A DNA stretch of 64,000 nt from Pontibacter ruber (GCF_023630205.1 NZ_JALPRR010000001.1:1426001-1490000); one strand, 5' to 3'. Shown: positions 54,287 through 62,636, counted from the first letter of the stretch. The notes: a model not told the origin generated them from the letters alone. Numbers and translations are program-made.

Positions 54287-54658
54287 ATGGAATCCAAAAA
54301 ATCCCTGATGATACTCGTGGCGGGCCCATACCGCTCCGGTACCAACGACGATCCGGAACTGATCGCTGCCAATGTAAAGGCCATGACAGATACTGCCCTG
54401 GAAATTTACAAGATGGGGCACCTGCCTGTTCTAGGCGAATGGTATGCCCTGCCCCTGATCGAAGCCGCAGGCTCTCAGAAAACAGGTGATGAAATTTTCA
54501 ACGAGATCTTTCACCCGGTAGCCATCCGCCTGCTCGATCATTGCGATGCGGTGCTGCGAATTGGTGGTGCTTCGAGCGGTGCGGATGAAATGGTAACGGT
54601 AGGCCGATCAAAAGGAAAAATCATTTTCCATGATAAGAGCGACATACCCGGAGTTTGA
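54287..54658 (+). CDS. DUF4406 / nucleoside deoxyribosyltransferase-like protein
   Basis: The 123-residue product has the N-terminal VAGPYRSGTNDDPELIAANVKAM and a GEWYALPL segment. These resemble DUF4406 and the nucleoside 2-deoxyribosyltransferase-like fold, which bind nucleotides or cleave N-glycosidic bonds. The C-terminal ILRIGGASSGADEMVTVGRSKGK-like part (IGGASSGADEM) fits the Gly/Ser loop of that fold. No substrate can be given. It lies 23 bp ahead of the next gene. Confidence 0.7.
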   Translation: MESKKSLMILVAGPYRSGTNDDPELIAANVKAMTDTALEIYKMGHLPVLGEWYALPLIEAAGSQKTGDEIFNEIFHPVAIRLLDHCDAVLRIGGASSGADEMVTVGRSKGKIIFHDKSDIPGV

Positions 54659-54681
54659 TACCAGAGATTTGTGATAACCGC

Positions 54682-54870
54682 ATGAAACTTCTGTACCTGC
54701 TGCTTCTCGGCCTTGTGTTGTTGGCTGATGTGTTTGCCTACACGGAAGTAGTTACGCTCATTCGTCAGCCTTCTGATGTCTCGGTTATACTAGGCTTCGG
54801 GTTGCTGGCTGTACTTATACTTGTCAACCTGTTTGTAATTCGTTTCACCTTTTCCAAACTCAACGCTTAA
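54682..54870 (+). CDS. Two-helix small membrane protein
   Basis: The 62-residue product begins MKLLYLLLLGLVLLADVFAY and has a second helix VSVILGFGLLAVLILVNLFV. It is short and basic at the C-terminus. Its stop codon overlaps by one base with the start of the SPFH gene (TAATG), so the two are likely co-translated. An upstream in-frame TTG (54655) overlaps the previous stop and is not favoured. The function is unknown. Confidence 0.65.
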   Translation: MKLLYLLLLGLVLLADVFAYTEVVTLIRQPSDVSVILGFGLLAVLILVNLFVIRFTFSKLNA

Positions 54871-55664
54871 TGAACCGTCCGATCTTTACTTTTAGCCTCG
54901 CCTTTATACTTATCATCCTCTTCTCTATTACCGCCATGAAATCCTGCACCCGCATTGATGCAGGGCATGAGGGTATACTTGTTAAACTGTATGGTACCGA
55001 TAAAGGCGTGCAGGATGTGAGCCTGGTAACAGGGCGCGTATGGTATAATCCTTTCACCGAAGAAGTATTCGAGTTTCCGACTTTCGTGCAGACGGTAGAT
55101 TACGCCCCTTTCACCGTCAACGCCAAAGATGGCTCCGTTTTCACGGTTGATCCGACCATCTCGTTCCGGGTGTTGCCGGGCGAAAGCCCGCGTATTTTCA
55201 GCAAGTATAGAAAAGAGATCGAGCAGATTACCGAAACGACACTCTACAACTATACCCGCGACGCGTTCCGGATTCAGTTCAACAAGTACAGCACCGACAG
55301 CATTATCTCGAACCGCCAGTCGTTTGAGGATAAAGTGCAGCATGCTTTAGGCGAATCGTTGAGGAAAGAAGGCTTTGACCTGGAGCAGATGACGAGCGGT
55401 CTGCAGTACCCGGAGGTGATCGTGCAGGCCGTAAACCTGAAGAACCAGGCCGTGCAGCAGGCCCTGCAGGTAGAAAACGAACTTAAAGTAGCCGAAGCGC
55501 AGGCACGCAAAAAGATAGTGGAAGCCGAGGCCGAAGCCAGAGCCAACGAACTGCGCCAGCGCACGCTAACGCCCCTGCTTATTCAGCAGCAATTCATCGA
55601 GAAATGGGACGGTCGCACCCCGCTTTACGGCAACTCACCTACTTTCTTTAAGAACGTGCAGTAG
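54870..55664 (+). CDS. SPFH/prohibitin (Band 7) family protein
   Basis: SPFH proteins form large rings at the membrane and influence proteases and membrane order. The 264-residue product has one N-terminal helix (FTFSLAFILIILFSI, about 6-20). The SPFH domain starts with DAGHEGILVKLYGTDKGV and continues through DGSVFTVDPTISFRV, which matches prohibitin-type members. From about residue 190 a coiled-coil follows: QQALQVENELKVAEAQARKK with EAEAEARANELRQ. It overlaps the small membrane protein gene before it, which may be its partner. Confidence 0.87.
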   Translation: MNRPIFTFSLAFILIILFSITAMKSCTRIDAGHEGILVKLYGTDKGVQDVSLVTGRVWYNPFTEEVFEFPTFVQTVDYAPFTVNAKDGSVFTVDPTISFRVLPGESPRIFSKYRKEIEQITETTLYNYTRDAFRIQFNKYSTDSIISNRQSFEDKVQHALGESLRKEGFDLEQMTSGLQYPEVIVQAVNLKNQAVQQALQVENELKVAEAQARKKIVEAEAEARANELRQRTLTPLLIQQQFIEKWDGRTPLYGNSPTFFKNVQ

Positions 55665-55683
55665 AGGAACTTACAACCTTTTC

Positions 55684-55707
55684 TGCCCTCGCTCGCCTCC
55701 GGCGAGT
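55684..55707. repeat. Second copy of the GCCCTCGCTCGC...GCGAGTG intergenic repeat
   Basis: GCCCTCGCTCGCCTCCGGCG followed by AGTG matches the hairpin at 4637-4665 except for the loop bases and the end. It lies in the 200-bp gap before the methyltransferase gene. Confidence 0.6.
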
Positions 55708-55865
55708 GTGAGTTGCCTGCGGACACTGGCCGCTTAAACTTACAGGTGTAATATAAGTGGCGAAACGCCGCCAAATGCTGACAAAGTTGAAACCTTCAGT
55801 GGTAGGCTTTTTGCGTATAACAAGCCATACTTTTATACTTCCATAAGCTGTAACTTATCAAAAGG

Positions 55866-56525
55866 ATGAACACCGACCTGTTTACTTATTACAAAGAGCG
55901 GGCACAGGAGTATGAACGCGTTTACCAGAAACCGGAGCGACAGGAGGAACTCCGGCAGGCTACGGCTATACTTCAGGATATCTTCTCGGGCAGGCATGTG
56001 TTTGAAGTAGCCTGTGGTACCGGCTACTGGACCGAGCGCATTGCCGCCACAGCCAACTTCATCCTGGCTACCGACATCAACGAGGCCGTGCTGGAAGTAG
56101 CTAAAACAAAAACCTACCCCAAAGACAGCGTCAGTTTCAGGCAGGCAGATCTGTTCGATCTGGCTTCTCTGGCAGCCAAGTATGAAAGCCTGTTTGGTGG
56201 TTTTATCTGGTCGCACATCCGGTTGCAGGACCTCCCGCACTTTATCGGTATACTTAACAACCGGGTGGTACCCGGCGGAACGGTGGTATTGATGGATAAC
56301 CACTACGTGGAAGGAAGCAGCCTGCCCATTTCGCAGCAGGACGTAAATGGAAATACCTACCAGACTCGAACCCTTGAAAATGGCAGCCAACACCTGGTGC
56401 TGAAGAATTTCCCGACAGAGGCAGGCATCAGAGAATTGCTGCAGGATAAAGCTACTGACATCAACTTCACCAACCTGCAACACTACTGGATCTTGTCTTA
56501 CAAAACGCTCCCGCAGGAAGTATAA
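55866..56525 (+). CDS. Class I SAM-dependent methyltransferase
   Basis: The 219-residue product is a single Rossmann-type methyltransferase. Motif I is VFEVACGTGYWTERIA (about 43-58), motif II ATDINEAVLEVAKTK, motif III SVSFRQADLFDL, and motif IV FIWSHIRLQDL. The substrate-binding part is short. No substrate is deducible. Its stop is 3 bp from the convergent nuoC stop. It is the last of the rightward genes that sit between nuoC and nuoD. Confidence 0.8.
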   Translation: MNTDLFTYYKERAQEYERVYQKPERQEELRQATAILQDIFSGRHVFEVACGTGYWTERIAATANFILATDINEAVLEVAKTKTYPKDSVSFRQADLFDLASLAAKYESLFGGFIWSHIRLQDLPHFIGILNNRVVPGGTVVLMDNHYVEGSSLPISQQDVNGNTYQTRTLENGSQHLVLKNFPTEAGIRELLQDKATDINFTNLQHYWILSYKTLPQEV

Positions 56526-56528
56526 AAA

Positions 56529-57125
56529 CTACTGCGGCTTCTCCCGCTTGTCTGAGAAAGGTGTCGGAATACCTGTCAGGAAAGGTGGCTCGCTCTTGAA
56601 GCCGTTGTTCTCGTTGTGGTCGTCGTAGGGTACTTTGATGCCGTGGTAGTAATCCTGCAGCTTGTAATCTTTGCGCAGCGGGTGGCCTTCCCAGTCGGCA
56701 GAGCAGAGGATGCGGCGCATGTCCGGGTGATCCTTGAAGTATATTCCTACCAGATCAAATATTTCCCGTTCGTGCCAGTCGGCGGTGCGCCAGATGTGGC
56801 TAACCGTTGGCACCTGTGGCATTGGCTCTTCGGGCGTAGAGTTTCGCGGCACGATCACCTTCAGCACCAGGCTATGGTTGTAGGGGATGGAGTATAGGTT
56901 GTAAACAACTTCCATGGTGCCCGCCTCCGGACCGTTGTCGATGCCGGTGAGGCAGGAAAGAAAATCGAAGTAAGTCTGCTGGTTGTCGTGCAGTTCCAGG
57001 CACACCTCCGCCAGGCGCTCTGTCTGTAGCACCAGGTAAGGCTGCAGCTTATCGGCTTTGGTATCAAGTATAACCTCCGCCCCAAACTTATCTGCTATTA
57101 TACTTCTTAGCTCTTCGAAGGTCAT
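56529..57125 (-). CDS. nuoC: NADH-quinone oxidoreductase subunit C
   Basis: NuoC is the 30-kDa peripheral-arm subunit of complex I. The 198-residue product has the family signature WRTADWHEREIFDLVGIYFKDHPDMRRIL (about 129-157) and the ending GHPLRKDY. Earlier are FDFLSCLTGIDNG and VVYNLYSIPYNHSLVLKV. It is a separate NuoC, not fused to NuoD. It follows nuoB by 63 bp; nuoD would be expected next but lies 4.7 kb away. Confidence 0.95.
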   Translation of the reverse strand: MTFEELRSIIADKFGAEVILDTKADKLQPYLVLQTERLAEVCLELHDNQQTYFDFLSCLTGIDNGPEAGTMEVVYNLYSIPYNHSLVLKVIVPRNSTPEEPMPQVPTVSHIWRTADWHEREIFDLVGIYFKDHPDMRRILCSADWEGHPLRKDYKLQDYYHGIKVPYDDHNENNGFKSEPPFLTGIPTPFSDKREKPQ

Positions 57126-57188
57126 ACTTTAATTTTGAATGAGCGAATGTGTAACTGAGTGAATAATAATGGATAATGATTAACAGCT

Positions 57189-57791
57189 TTAAGCGATTGG
57201 GATTTGCCGAACATCCCCTTCTGACTGATCTCTGTTCGCTTCCATATTCTTCATTTCTGATTCATCCTTAATCATTCCTTCCTTATTCATTCTTTTCGCC
57301 ATGATCTGCTGCACGGCTCTGGGCGCGCGTATGGTCTCTTTGCGGATGATCTCCTGCAGACGCAGAAATCCTCCGATCAAAGCCTCTGGCCTTGGCGGGC
57401 AACCCGGCACGTACACATCCACCGGTATGATCCTGTCCACGCCTTTTACCACATGGTAGCCGTGCTCCCAGTAAGGGCCTCCGCAGTTGGAGCAGCTGCC
57501 CATCGAGATCACATAGCGCGGCTCCGGCATTTGCTCGTAGAGCCTGCGCACGCGGTCTGCCATTTTAAAGGTAACCGTACCCGCCACGATCATCACATCC
57601 GATTGCCTTGGAGAAGCACGCGGAATAATGCCGAAGCGGTCCAGGTCATAACCAGAGGCATAGGCACCCATCATCTCGATGGCGCAGCAAGCCAGACCAA
57701 AGCCCATTGGGAATAACGAGGTTAGTCGCGCCCAGTTGAGCAGATCGTCCAGTTTGGTGATCACTACACCGCCTTCTCCTGTTTTATCCAA
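57189..57791 (-). CDS. nuoB: NADH-quinone oxidoreductase subunit B
   Basis: NuoB holds the terminal [4Fe-4S] cluster N2 next to the quinone site. The 200-residue product starts with TTG at 57791; a stop codon lies just upstream in frame and no ATG is available. The four cluster Cys are present: Cys35 and Cys36 in [10 protein letters not shown], then [12 protein letters not shown] and [13 protein letters not shown]-terminal acidic tail from about residue 160 ([13 protein letters not shown]) extends beyond the family core. It sits between nuoA (66 bp) and nuoC. Confidence 0.95.
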   Translation of the reverse strand: MDKTGEGGVVITKLDDLLNWARLTSLFPMGFGLACCAIEMMGAYASGYDLDRFGIIPRASPRQSDVMIVAGTVTFKMADRVRRLYEQMPEPRYVISMGSCSNCGGPYWEHGYHVVKGVDRIIPVDVYVPGCPPRPEALIGGFLRLQEIIRKETIRAPRAVQQIMAKRMNKEGMIKDESEMKNMEANRDQSEGDVRQIPIA

Positions 57792-57856
57792 GGTAATGAT
57801 GAATTAGAAATTAAGAATTATGAATGGCTAAAGTATAGCCCTCACTTGCTCTTTAC

Positions 57857-58348
57857 TTATACTTCGCGCTTTGCCTCCTGACGCGCGTTAAACTGTTGAT
57901 ACACATCCATCGGTATTTTGGAGCGGCTCTGCGGAATTACCGGTTTTGGCTTGATCCAGTCGAGGTGGCCTTTGGCCCAGGCATAGGCCAGCCCCAGTAC
58001 CAGCACGCCGATAAAGATGAACATTTCGATCAGCGAGAACCAGCCCCACATGCCATCGGTTGCTTCTATCAGATCTCTGCGGCCAAACACTACCGCCCAC
58101 GGAAACAGAAACGCCAGCTCCACATCGAAAATGATGAAGATAAGCGCCACCACGTAAAAGCGCGGGTTAAACTGCACCCACGAGTTACCGATCGGTTCTT
58201 CGCCCGACTCATAAGTTGTCAGCTTCTCCGGGTTCGGCCGGTTCGGGCGAAGTAACCGGGAAGTAAACAAGCCAATGACCACGAAGATCGCGCCTCCGAT
58301 CAGGAAGAGCAGGATAGTTCCGAAGTCCGATAAATAGGTTTCTGCCAT
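57857..58348 (-). CDS. nuoA: NADH-quinone oxidoreductase subunit A
   Basis: NuoA is a small membrane subunit of complex I. The 163-residue product has three helices (about 10-30, 68-86 and 105-126). The conserved blocks are [43 protein letters not shown] (with the membrane Asp and Glu) and [26 protein letters not shown]. The C-terminal tail is longer than in E. coli. It is the first gene of the nuoABC group; a TAAATTTG -7 box lies 20 nt upstream of its start. Confidence 0.95.
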   Translation of the reverse strand: MAETYLSDFGTILLFLIGGAIFVVIGLFTSRLLRPNRPNPEKLTTYESGEEPIGNSWVQFNPRFYVVALIFIIFDVELAFLFPWAVVFGRRDLIEATDGMWGWFSLIEMFIFIGVLVLGLAYAWAKGHLDWIKPKPVIPQSRSKIPMDVYQQFNARQEAKREV

Positions 58349-58367
58349 AGTGCTGCAGCTGTGTACA

Positions 58368-58375
58368 CAAATTTA
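58368..58375 (-). promoter_or_regulatory. -7 promoter box of nuoABC
   Basis: Read leftward this is TAAATTTG, an exact TANNTTTG, about 20 nt before the nuoA start. No -33 TTTG is visible at normal spacing. Confidence 0.5.
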
Positions 58376-58552
58376 CGATAAAATACGTGATATATGCTTT
58401 TCCCTGAGTTATGCTGTGTTCACTGTCATCTCGACCAGCGGGAGAGATCTTATTATGCTCAAGAATAAACCCACCCCTGCACCCCTCAGAGGAGGGGAGT
58501 CTGCCTTAGCTATACTTTGAAAGTATAAGTTTCATAGCTGTAGGTATAGCGC

Positions 58553-58572
58553 GGACAGGTCGCGACCTGTCC
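58553..58572. repeat. 20-bp perfect palindrome
   Basis: GGACAGGTCG followed by its exact complement CGACCTGTCC, flanked by a GC-rich start and CTACA. It lies inside the repeat-filled spacer between nuoA and the thioredoxin-NHL gene. Confidence 0.85.
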
Positions 58573-58640
58573 CTACACATGGTTCCTGTTGCATAGCAGC
58601 TTACGAAGCAGTGTTGTTTCCAGTCCTAGGGTTGAGCGCC

Positions 58641-58710
58641 TTTGATTTGTTGCGGTGCTGAGCGACAGCGAAGCAGCCTGCAGGCGCAGCCGATGGCAGC
58701 TTCAAATCAA
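58641..58710. repeat. GC-rich structured element
   Basis: TTGATTTG (58642-58649) pairs with CAAATCAA (58703-58710); just inside, GCTG (58657-58660) can pair with CAGC (58697-58700), and the centre contains GCCTGCAGGC. Its GC content is well above that of the surrounding spacer. It could be a dispersed repeat or an RNA structure. Confidence 0.5.
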
Positions 58711-58967
58711 CAGCGCGATGCCCGAGGACGAGGCCCCGCGGCCGTGAGCGCACCAAAGTTAGCGATGAAACTAGCAGCAAGTAAGACTGAGAAACAAAGA
58801 CAGCTACGACAGCAATAAGCCAGCTTGCCACAAGTATAAACTTTAGCTATAAGTATAAGATTTCTCACTACCGTTCTAAATGACAGATTCAATCAAAAAC
58901 AACCTTTCGCAAAGCAATCCGGTAACAAATAGTACCAAATATCAACTAGTCAAACCCCGACACTCCT

Positions 58968-60383
58968 ATGCTTACCGGACGCGTAAATGCACCTGAGATC
59001 AATACTGAATATGGCTGGCTCAACACCGACCGCTCCTGGTCTATCAAAGACTTTAAAGGCAAGATCGTGCTGCTGGACTTCTGGACCTTTGGCTGCATAA
59101 ACTGTCAGCATATTGTGCCGGACCTGGAGCGATTGGAGAAGGAGTTCGCTGATATTCTGGTAGTGATCGGGGTGCATACGGCTAAGTTTGATGCCGAGAA
59201 GCAGAACGAAACCATTAAGCAGGCCATACGCAAGTTTGGGATTGAGCACCCTGTGGTAAATGATGCGGACTACAAGATCTGGAATCAGTTTGGCGTGAGG
59301 GCCTGGCCGACCATTGTGCTGATCGACCCGAATAGCAAAGTGATCGGGCAGCATGCCGGGGAAGGCGTGTACGATACGGTGCGACCTTACATCCAGAAAA
59401 TGAAAGAGGAGTTTAAAGAGGTGCTGAACCGCGAGCCGATCCGTTTCCACGTGGAGCAGCCGGTGGAGACGCTTTTATACTTCCCATCCAAACTCATCAG
59501 CGACAGCGAAGGCAATATTTACCTTTCCGACAGCGGCCATAACCGCATTCTGAAACTGAACCAGCAGGGGCAGGTGTTGGAGGTGATCGGGAGCGGCGAA
59601 CGGGGCTTTAACAACGGAGGCTATGCTGATTCGACTTTTAACGAGCCGCACGGGCTGGCGCTGCACGATAACACGCTCTACATTGCCGATGCCAAGAACA
59701 ACGCCATCCGCAAAGTGGATCTGGAGCACCGGATGGTAAGCACGGCCGCGGGTACAGGAGAGCTGGATTATTACTTTCTGGATGATAAGATAGGGGTGCC
59801 TGTAAACCCAAACAGCCCCTGGGATCTGTACATCTACGGCGACAGCATGTTCATAGCTAATGCCGGTAACCACCAGATCCTGCGCATGGACCTGGCTACT
59901 CATAAAGTATACCGCTTTGCCGGAAGCGGCCGCGAAGCCTTAACCGATGGCTCTTTACGCGAAGCCGCCTTCAACCAGCCCAGCGGATTAGCCATTAACG
60001 GCAACGTACTTTATGTAGCCGATGCAGAGGCCAGCGCCATCCGTACCGTAAACCTGAAAACAGGTATGGTGCTTACTCCACTCGGTCAGGGGCTTTTTGA
60101 CTTTGGCGACGTGGACGGGCATGTGGACAATGCGCTGCTGCAGCACTGCGTAGGGCTGGAGATCATCGACAGCGACGTGTACATTGCCGACACCTACAAT
60201 GGGAAAGTAAAAGTGCTGGATGTAGAGCGCAACCGGGTACGCACCCTTACCGATGGCCTGAGCGAGCCCAACGATGTGATGTTCCTGAACGGGCAGCTAT
60301 GGGTAACCAGCACCAACAGCCACCAGCTCTTTAAAGTAGACCTGCACACCGGCGAGAAAGAAGAAGTGAAGGTGAGTTTTTAA
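58968..60383 (+). CDS. Thioredoxin-like protein with NHL beta-propeller (NHLRC2-like)
   Basis: The 471-residue product joins a thioredoxin-like domain (about 1-150) to an NHL propeller (about 165-470). The redox motif is FGCINCQ with Cys43 and Cys46, and the cis-Pro loop is RAWPTIVLID. The propeller repeats include NIYLSDSGHNRILKLNQQG, TLYIADAKNNAIRKVDLE, VLYVADAEASAIRTVNLK and VYIADTYNGKVKVLD. This arrangement is the NHLRC2 type, found from bacteria to animals with unclear function. No signal peptide is visible, so it is probably cytosolic. Confidence 0.9.
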   Translation: MLTGRVNAPEINTEYGWLNTDRSWSIKDFKGKIVLLDFWTFGCINCQHIVPDLERLEKEFADILVVIGVHTAKFDAEKQNETIKQAIRKFGIEHPVVNDADYKIWNQFGVRAWPTIVLIDPNSKVIGQHAGEGVYDTVRPYIQKMKEEFKEVLNREPIRFHVEQPVETLLYFPSKLISDSEGNIYLSDSGHNRILKLNQQGQVLEVIGSGERGFNNGGYADSTFNEPHGLALHDNTLYIADAKNNAIRKVDLEHRMVSTAAGTGELDYYFLDDKIGVPVNPNSPWDLYIYGDSMFIANAGNHQILRMDLATHKVYRFAGSGREALTDGSLREAAFNQPSGLAINGNVLYVADAEASAIRTVNLKTGMVLTPLGQGLFDFGDVDGHVDNALLQHCVGLEIIDSDVYIADTYNGKVKVLDVERNRVRTLTDGLSEPNDVMFLNGQLWVTSTNSHQLFKVDLHTGEKEEVKVSF

Positions 60384-60409
60384 TTACGAATTACGAATTA
60401 CGAATTATT
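60382..60409. repeat. Tandem AATTACG repeats
   Basis: Three 7-bp AATTACG units and a fourth changed one (AATTATT) start at the stop codon of the NHL gene. The unit type is the same as the AT-rich words in other spacers of the window (for example about 57795-57825). Confidence 0.8.
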
Positions 60410-60432
60410 CACCTGGATACGATCAACGAACC

Positions 60433-61071
60433 TCACACCCTGCCTTGCTGCTGTACCTGGCCTTCAATAAGTTGCATGCGCAGGTTCCGGAAGAATTTGA
60501 GTGTATACTGGAAGATCGGACTTTGGATGAGCGTGTAGAAGAAGGAGGCAACAGCGGCTGGTCCGCCAAGTGTAAAGCCAATGGCCAGCACCACCAGTTC
60601 TACCAGGATGCGGGCGCGGCTCACAGAAAGCTTCGTGCGCTCGGCTATTGAGAGCATAAACCCATCGCGCGGGCCTGCCCCCACACCACCTGCCACATAC
60701 ATACCACCGGCAATACCGGCTATCACCATGGTGCAGGCCAGGTTCAGGTAATCGAGGTATGTGTTGGTGGCCTTTGGCAGAAAGTCCAGCCACAGGAAAA
60801 GGTCTGTAAAAGGGCCAATGAGCAGGGCATTCAGGAACGTGCCGATGTTGATGTACTTCCGGTTCATGAACCACGACAACGCCACAAACAACAGCCCGAT
60901 CAGCGTGCTCCAGGTACCAATAGAGAAGCCAAACTTCTGGAACATGGCCACGTTCAGCACCTCCCAAGGGTGTAGGCCCAGGTACTTCACCTGCACAGCA
61001 ATGGCATTGCCCAGCCCAAACAGCATTAACCCGGTAAAGAAGAAACTGTAATTGATAACCTTCTCGCGCAT
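60433..61071 (-). CDS. YczE/YyaS-like integral membrane protein
   Basis: The ATG at 61071 (MREKVINYSFFF) gives 212 residues; an upstream frame to 61158 has no membrane start. Five or six helices are visible: FFTGLMLFGLGNAIAVQVK, WSTLIGLLFVALSWFMN, IGTFLNALLIGPFTDLFLW, LACTMVIAGIAGGMYVAGG and ARILVELVVLAIGFTLGG. The GVGAGPRDGFMLSIAERT loop is the family signature of YczE/YyaS/YitT-like proteins. The substrate is not known. It is transcribed leftward. Confidence 0.85.
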   Translation of the reverse strand: MREKVINYSFFFTGLMLFGLGNAIAVQVKYLGLHPWEVLNVAMFQKFGFSIGTWSTLIGLLFVALSWFMNRKYINIGTFLNALLIGPFTDLFLWLDFLPKATNTYLDYLNLACTMVIAGIAGGMYVAGGVGAGPRDGFMLSIAERTKLSVSRARILVELVVLAIGFTLGGPAAVASFFYTLIQSPIFQYTLKFFRNLRMQLIEGQVQQQGRV

Positions 61072-61188
61072 AACCTTTCCGCCTCTTGTGGTGCTGATTT
61101 TGTTTAAACAACAATCGGCGCGCAAGTAAGCAAATTTCAGGCAGATAGACAGCAGCAAAGTATAGAAATCAGCAACCTGAGAAATGGG

Positions 61189-61752
61189 TTAGGCTGCCGC
61201 CTGTTGCGCCACCTGCTGTTTTACACGCAGGGCCTGCTGCAGGTGTCGTTCCTGGTGCAGCACCACAAACTCCAGCGCTTCACCAATGCGCATTTTCAGC
61301 AGTTTAAAGAACTCTACCGGCACGGCCTTCTTGTTCAGGTTGGCACTTTTAGCACTGCCAAGCAGGTTGATCAGCTCTGTCTGGTGCTGTAAAAATTCCT
61401 GAATGGTTTTACGGTCCAGGGTACTGTTGTTCGGATTCATGTGCTTCACCGTCTTATGCTTTTTCGTGTTTTGCGGGCGCACCATGTCCAGCGATTTCTT
61501 ACCGAGCCAGCTGTAGGTTATACTTTGCATATCGTTCCCATCAGAGTTTGCGGCAATGGCTTTTGCCAGGGCAGGGTTGTAGTAACGGCTGTAGCGGTTG
61601 AGGTGTTCCAGGCACTCGAGTATGCTCCAGCTGTCGGGGGCGGGCTTGAAGTTGAGGAGGCTCAGGTCTAGCGACGCAAATTCTGTGTTAACGATCTGGT
61701 ACAGCTTGCCGGCGGTTTGCTGTAGTTGCTCTAAAGTGGTCATAACGGTCAT
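61189..61752 (-). CDS. DinB family protein
   Basis: DinB-like proteins are four-helix bundles with a metal site of three His; the bundle is used by thiol transferases and others. The 187-residue product (or 184 from the second Met) has LLNFKPAPDSWSILECLEHLNRY with the first His, then a central helix, and a C-terminal FVVLHQERHLQQALRVKQQ with two His. All three His are visible. The last part is Gln/Ala-rich. A consensus promoter lies 18 nt upstream of the first Met. Confidence 0.85.
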   Translation of the reverse strand: MTVMTTLEQLQQTAGKLYQIVNTEFASLDLSLLNFKPAPDSWSILECLEHLNRYSRYYNPALAKAIAANSDGNDMQSITYSWLGKKSLDMVRPQNTKKHKTVKHMNPNNSTLDRKTIQEFLQHQTELINLLGSAKSANLNKKAVPVEFFKLLKMRIGEALEFVVLHQERHLQQALRVKQQVAQQAAA

Positions 61753-61769
61753 TTTTTATTTGTACACTC

Positions 61770-61797
61770 CAAAGGTACAGCAGGTTATGCTTTCCAA
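61770..61797 (-). promoter_or_regulatory. Promoter of the DinB gene
   Basis: Read leftward, TTG (61797-61795), 17-nt spacer, TACCTTTG (61777-61770). Both boxes match the Bacteroidota consensus. Confidence 0.7.
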
Positions 61798-61940
61798 TCC
61801 CTGATCGGCCTCAAGATTTACAGCTGCCGATGCACATGTGTAACACTTTCATTTTCAAAAGTTTAAGCAGCAGATATATGGGTTGTTGTGTATTAATGGT
61901 ATTTTATTATATTTATACTCTATAATCAAATGAAGCTATT

Positions 61941-62621
61941 ATGAAAACAAAATTTACCCTATGTATGCTGTCGTTGCTGCTGGTTAGCGGCTTTTATACT
62001 TCGTCGCAGGCGCAGGTCTTACAGAAAAACGACATGGAGGGGAAAGTGGTGCACGAGTACAGCACCATTGACATGCAGGGCTCGCCATACCTGCACCCGG
62101 AGTGGGCCTCAGGAACCGTGACTTTAGCTAACGGAAGAGTATACGAGGGGCTGGAACTCATGTATGATCAGGTAAAGGACATGTTGCTCTTCAAGGGGAA
62201 AGACAACCAGCCAAGAGAGCTGCTAGAACCTGTAAAAGAATTTAAGATAAGCTATATCCAAAAAGATAAACCTGTAGCCCATATTTTCCGGAAAGGGTAC
62301 AGCGGCGATGGAGAAGTTAACGCGTTTTATGAAGTGTTGACAGATGGCAAAACCTCATTGCTGCGGAGAACTACCAAAGCGATATTCGACCGGAAAGGCT
62401 ACAGTTCCGCCACTATTGTAAGAGAAGTGCAGCAAAAGGAGGATTTCTTTATTGCCTCTGGCGACAAGCTTGTTAAGATCCGGAAAGACAAAAAGTCGGT
62501 GATGAATGCGCTGGCCGGCGACAAGGATAAACTGGAAGTATACATCAGAGCCAATGCCCTGAACCTGCGCGAGGACGAGGACCTGGCAAAGCTTATAGCT
62601 TACCACAACAGCCTGAACTAA
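61941..62621 (+). CDS. Secreted protein, unknown
   Basis: The 226-residue product has a signal peptide of about 24 residues ending SSQAQ. The mature part contains EWASGTVTLANGRVYEGLELMYDQVKD, LLFKGKDNQPRELLEPVKEFKI, FRKGYSGDGEVNAFYEVLTDG and KSVMNALAGDKDKLEVYI. A fold of beta strands is expected, with a helical C-terminus. I have seen proteins of this shape in Bacteroidota but cannot name a family. It is transcribed alone; a hairpin follows at 62637-62672. Confidence 0.75.
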   Translation: MKTKFTLCMLSLLLVSGFYTSSQAQVLQKNDMEGKVVHEYSTIDMQGSPYLHPEWASGTVTLANGRVYEGLELMYDQVKDMLLFKGKDNQPRELLEPVKEFKISYIQKDKPVAHIFRKGYSGDGEVNAFYEVLTDGKTSLLRRTTKAIFDRKGYSSATIVREVQQKEDFFIASGDKLVKIRKDKKSVMNALAGDKDKLEVYIRANALNLREDEDLAKLIAYHNSLN

Positions 62622-62636
62622 AATATAATCTTGCAT

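Larger units (their letters stand above)
58376..58967. other. Gene-free 590-bp spacer filled with repeat elements
   Basis: No credible gene. From left: a TCATCTCGACCAGCGGGAG word (about 58428-58448); a CCCCTC-AGAG-GAGGGG hairpin (58482-58497); an inverted AAGTATA pair (58511-58527); a 20-bp perfect palindrome (58553-58572); a GC-rich structured block (58620-58760) with TTGATTTG/CAAATCAA ends; and two more AAGTATA words (about 58833 and 58851). The leftward 76-codon frame over the GC-rich block has low-complexity content and is not accepted as a gene. Confidence 0.6.

Noticed and set aside
58601..58831. Leftward 76-codon frame over the GC-rich block
   Set aside because: The translation is low in complexity and follows the structured repeat; it is better explained as non-coding.
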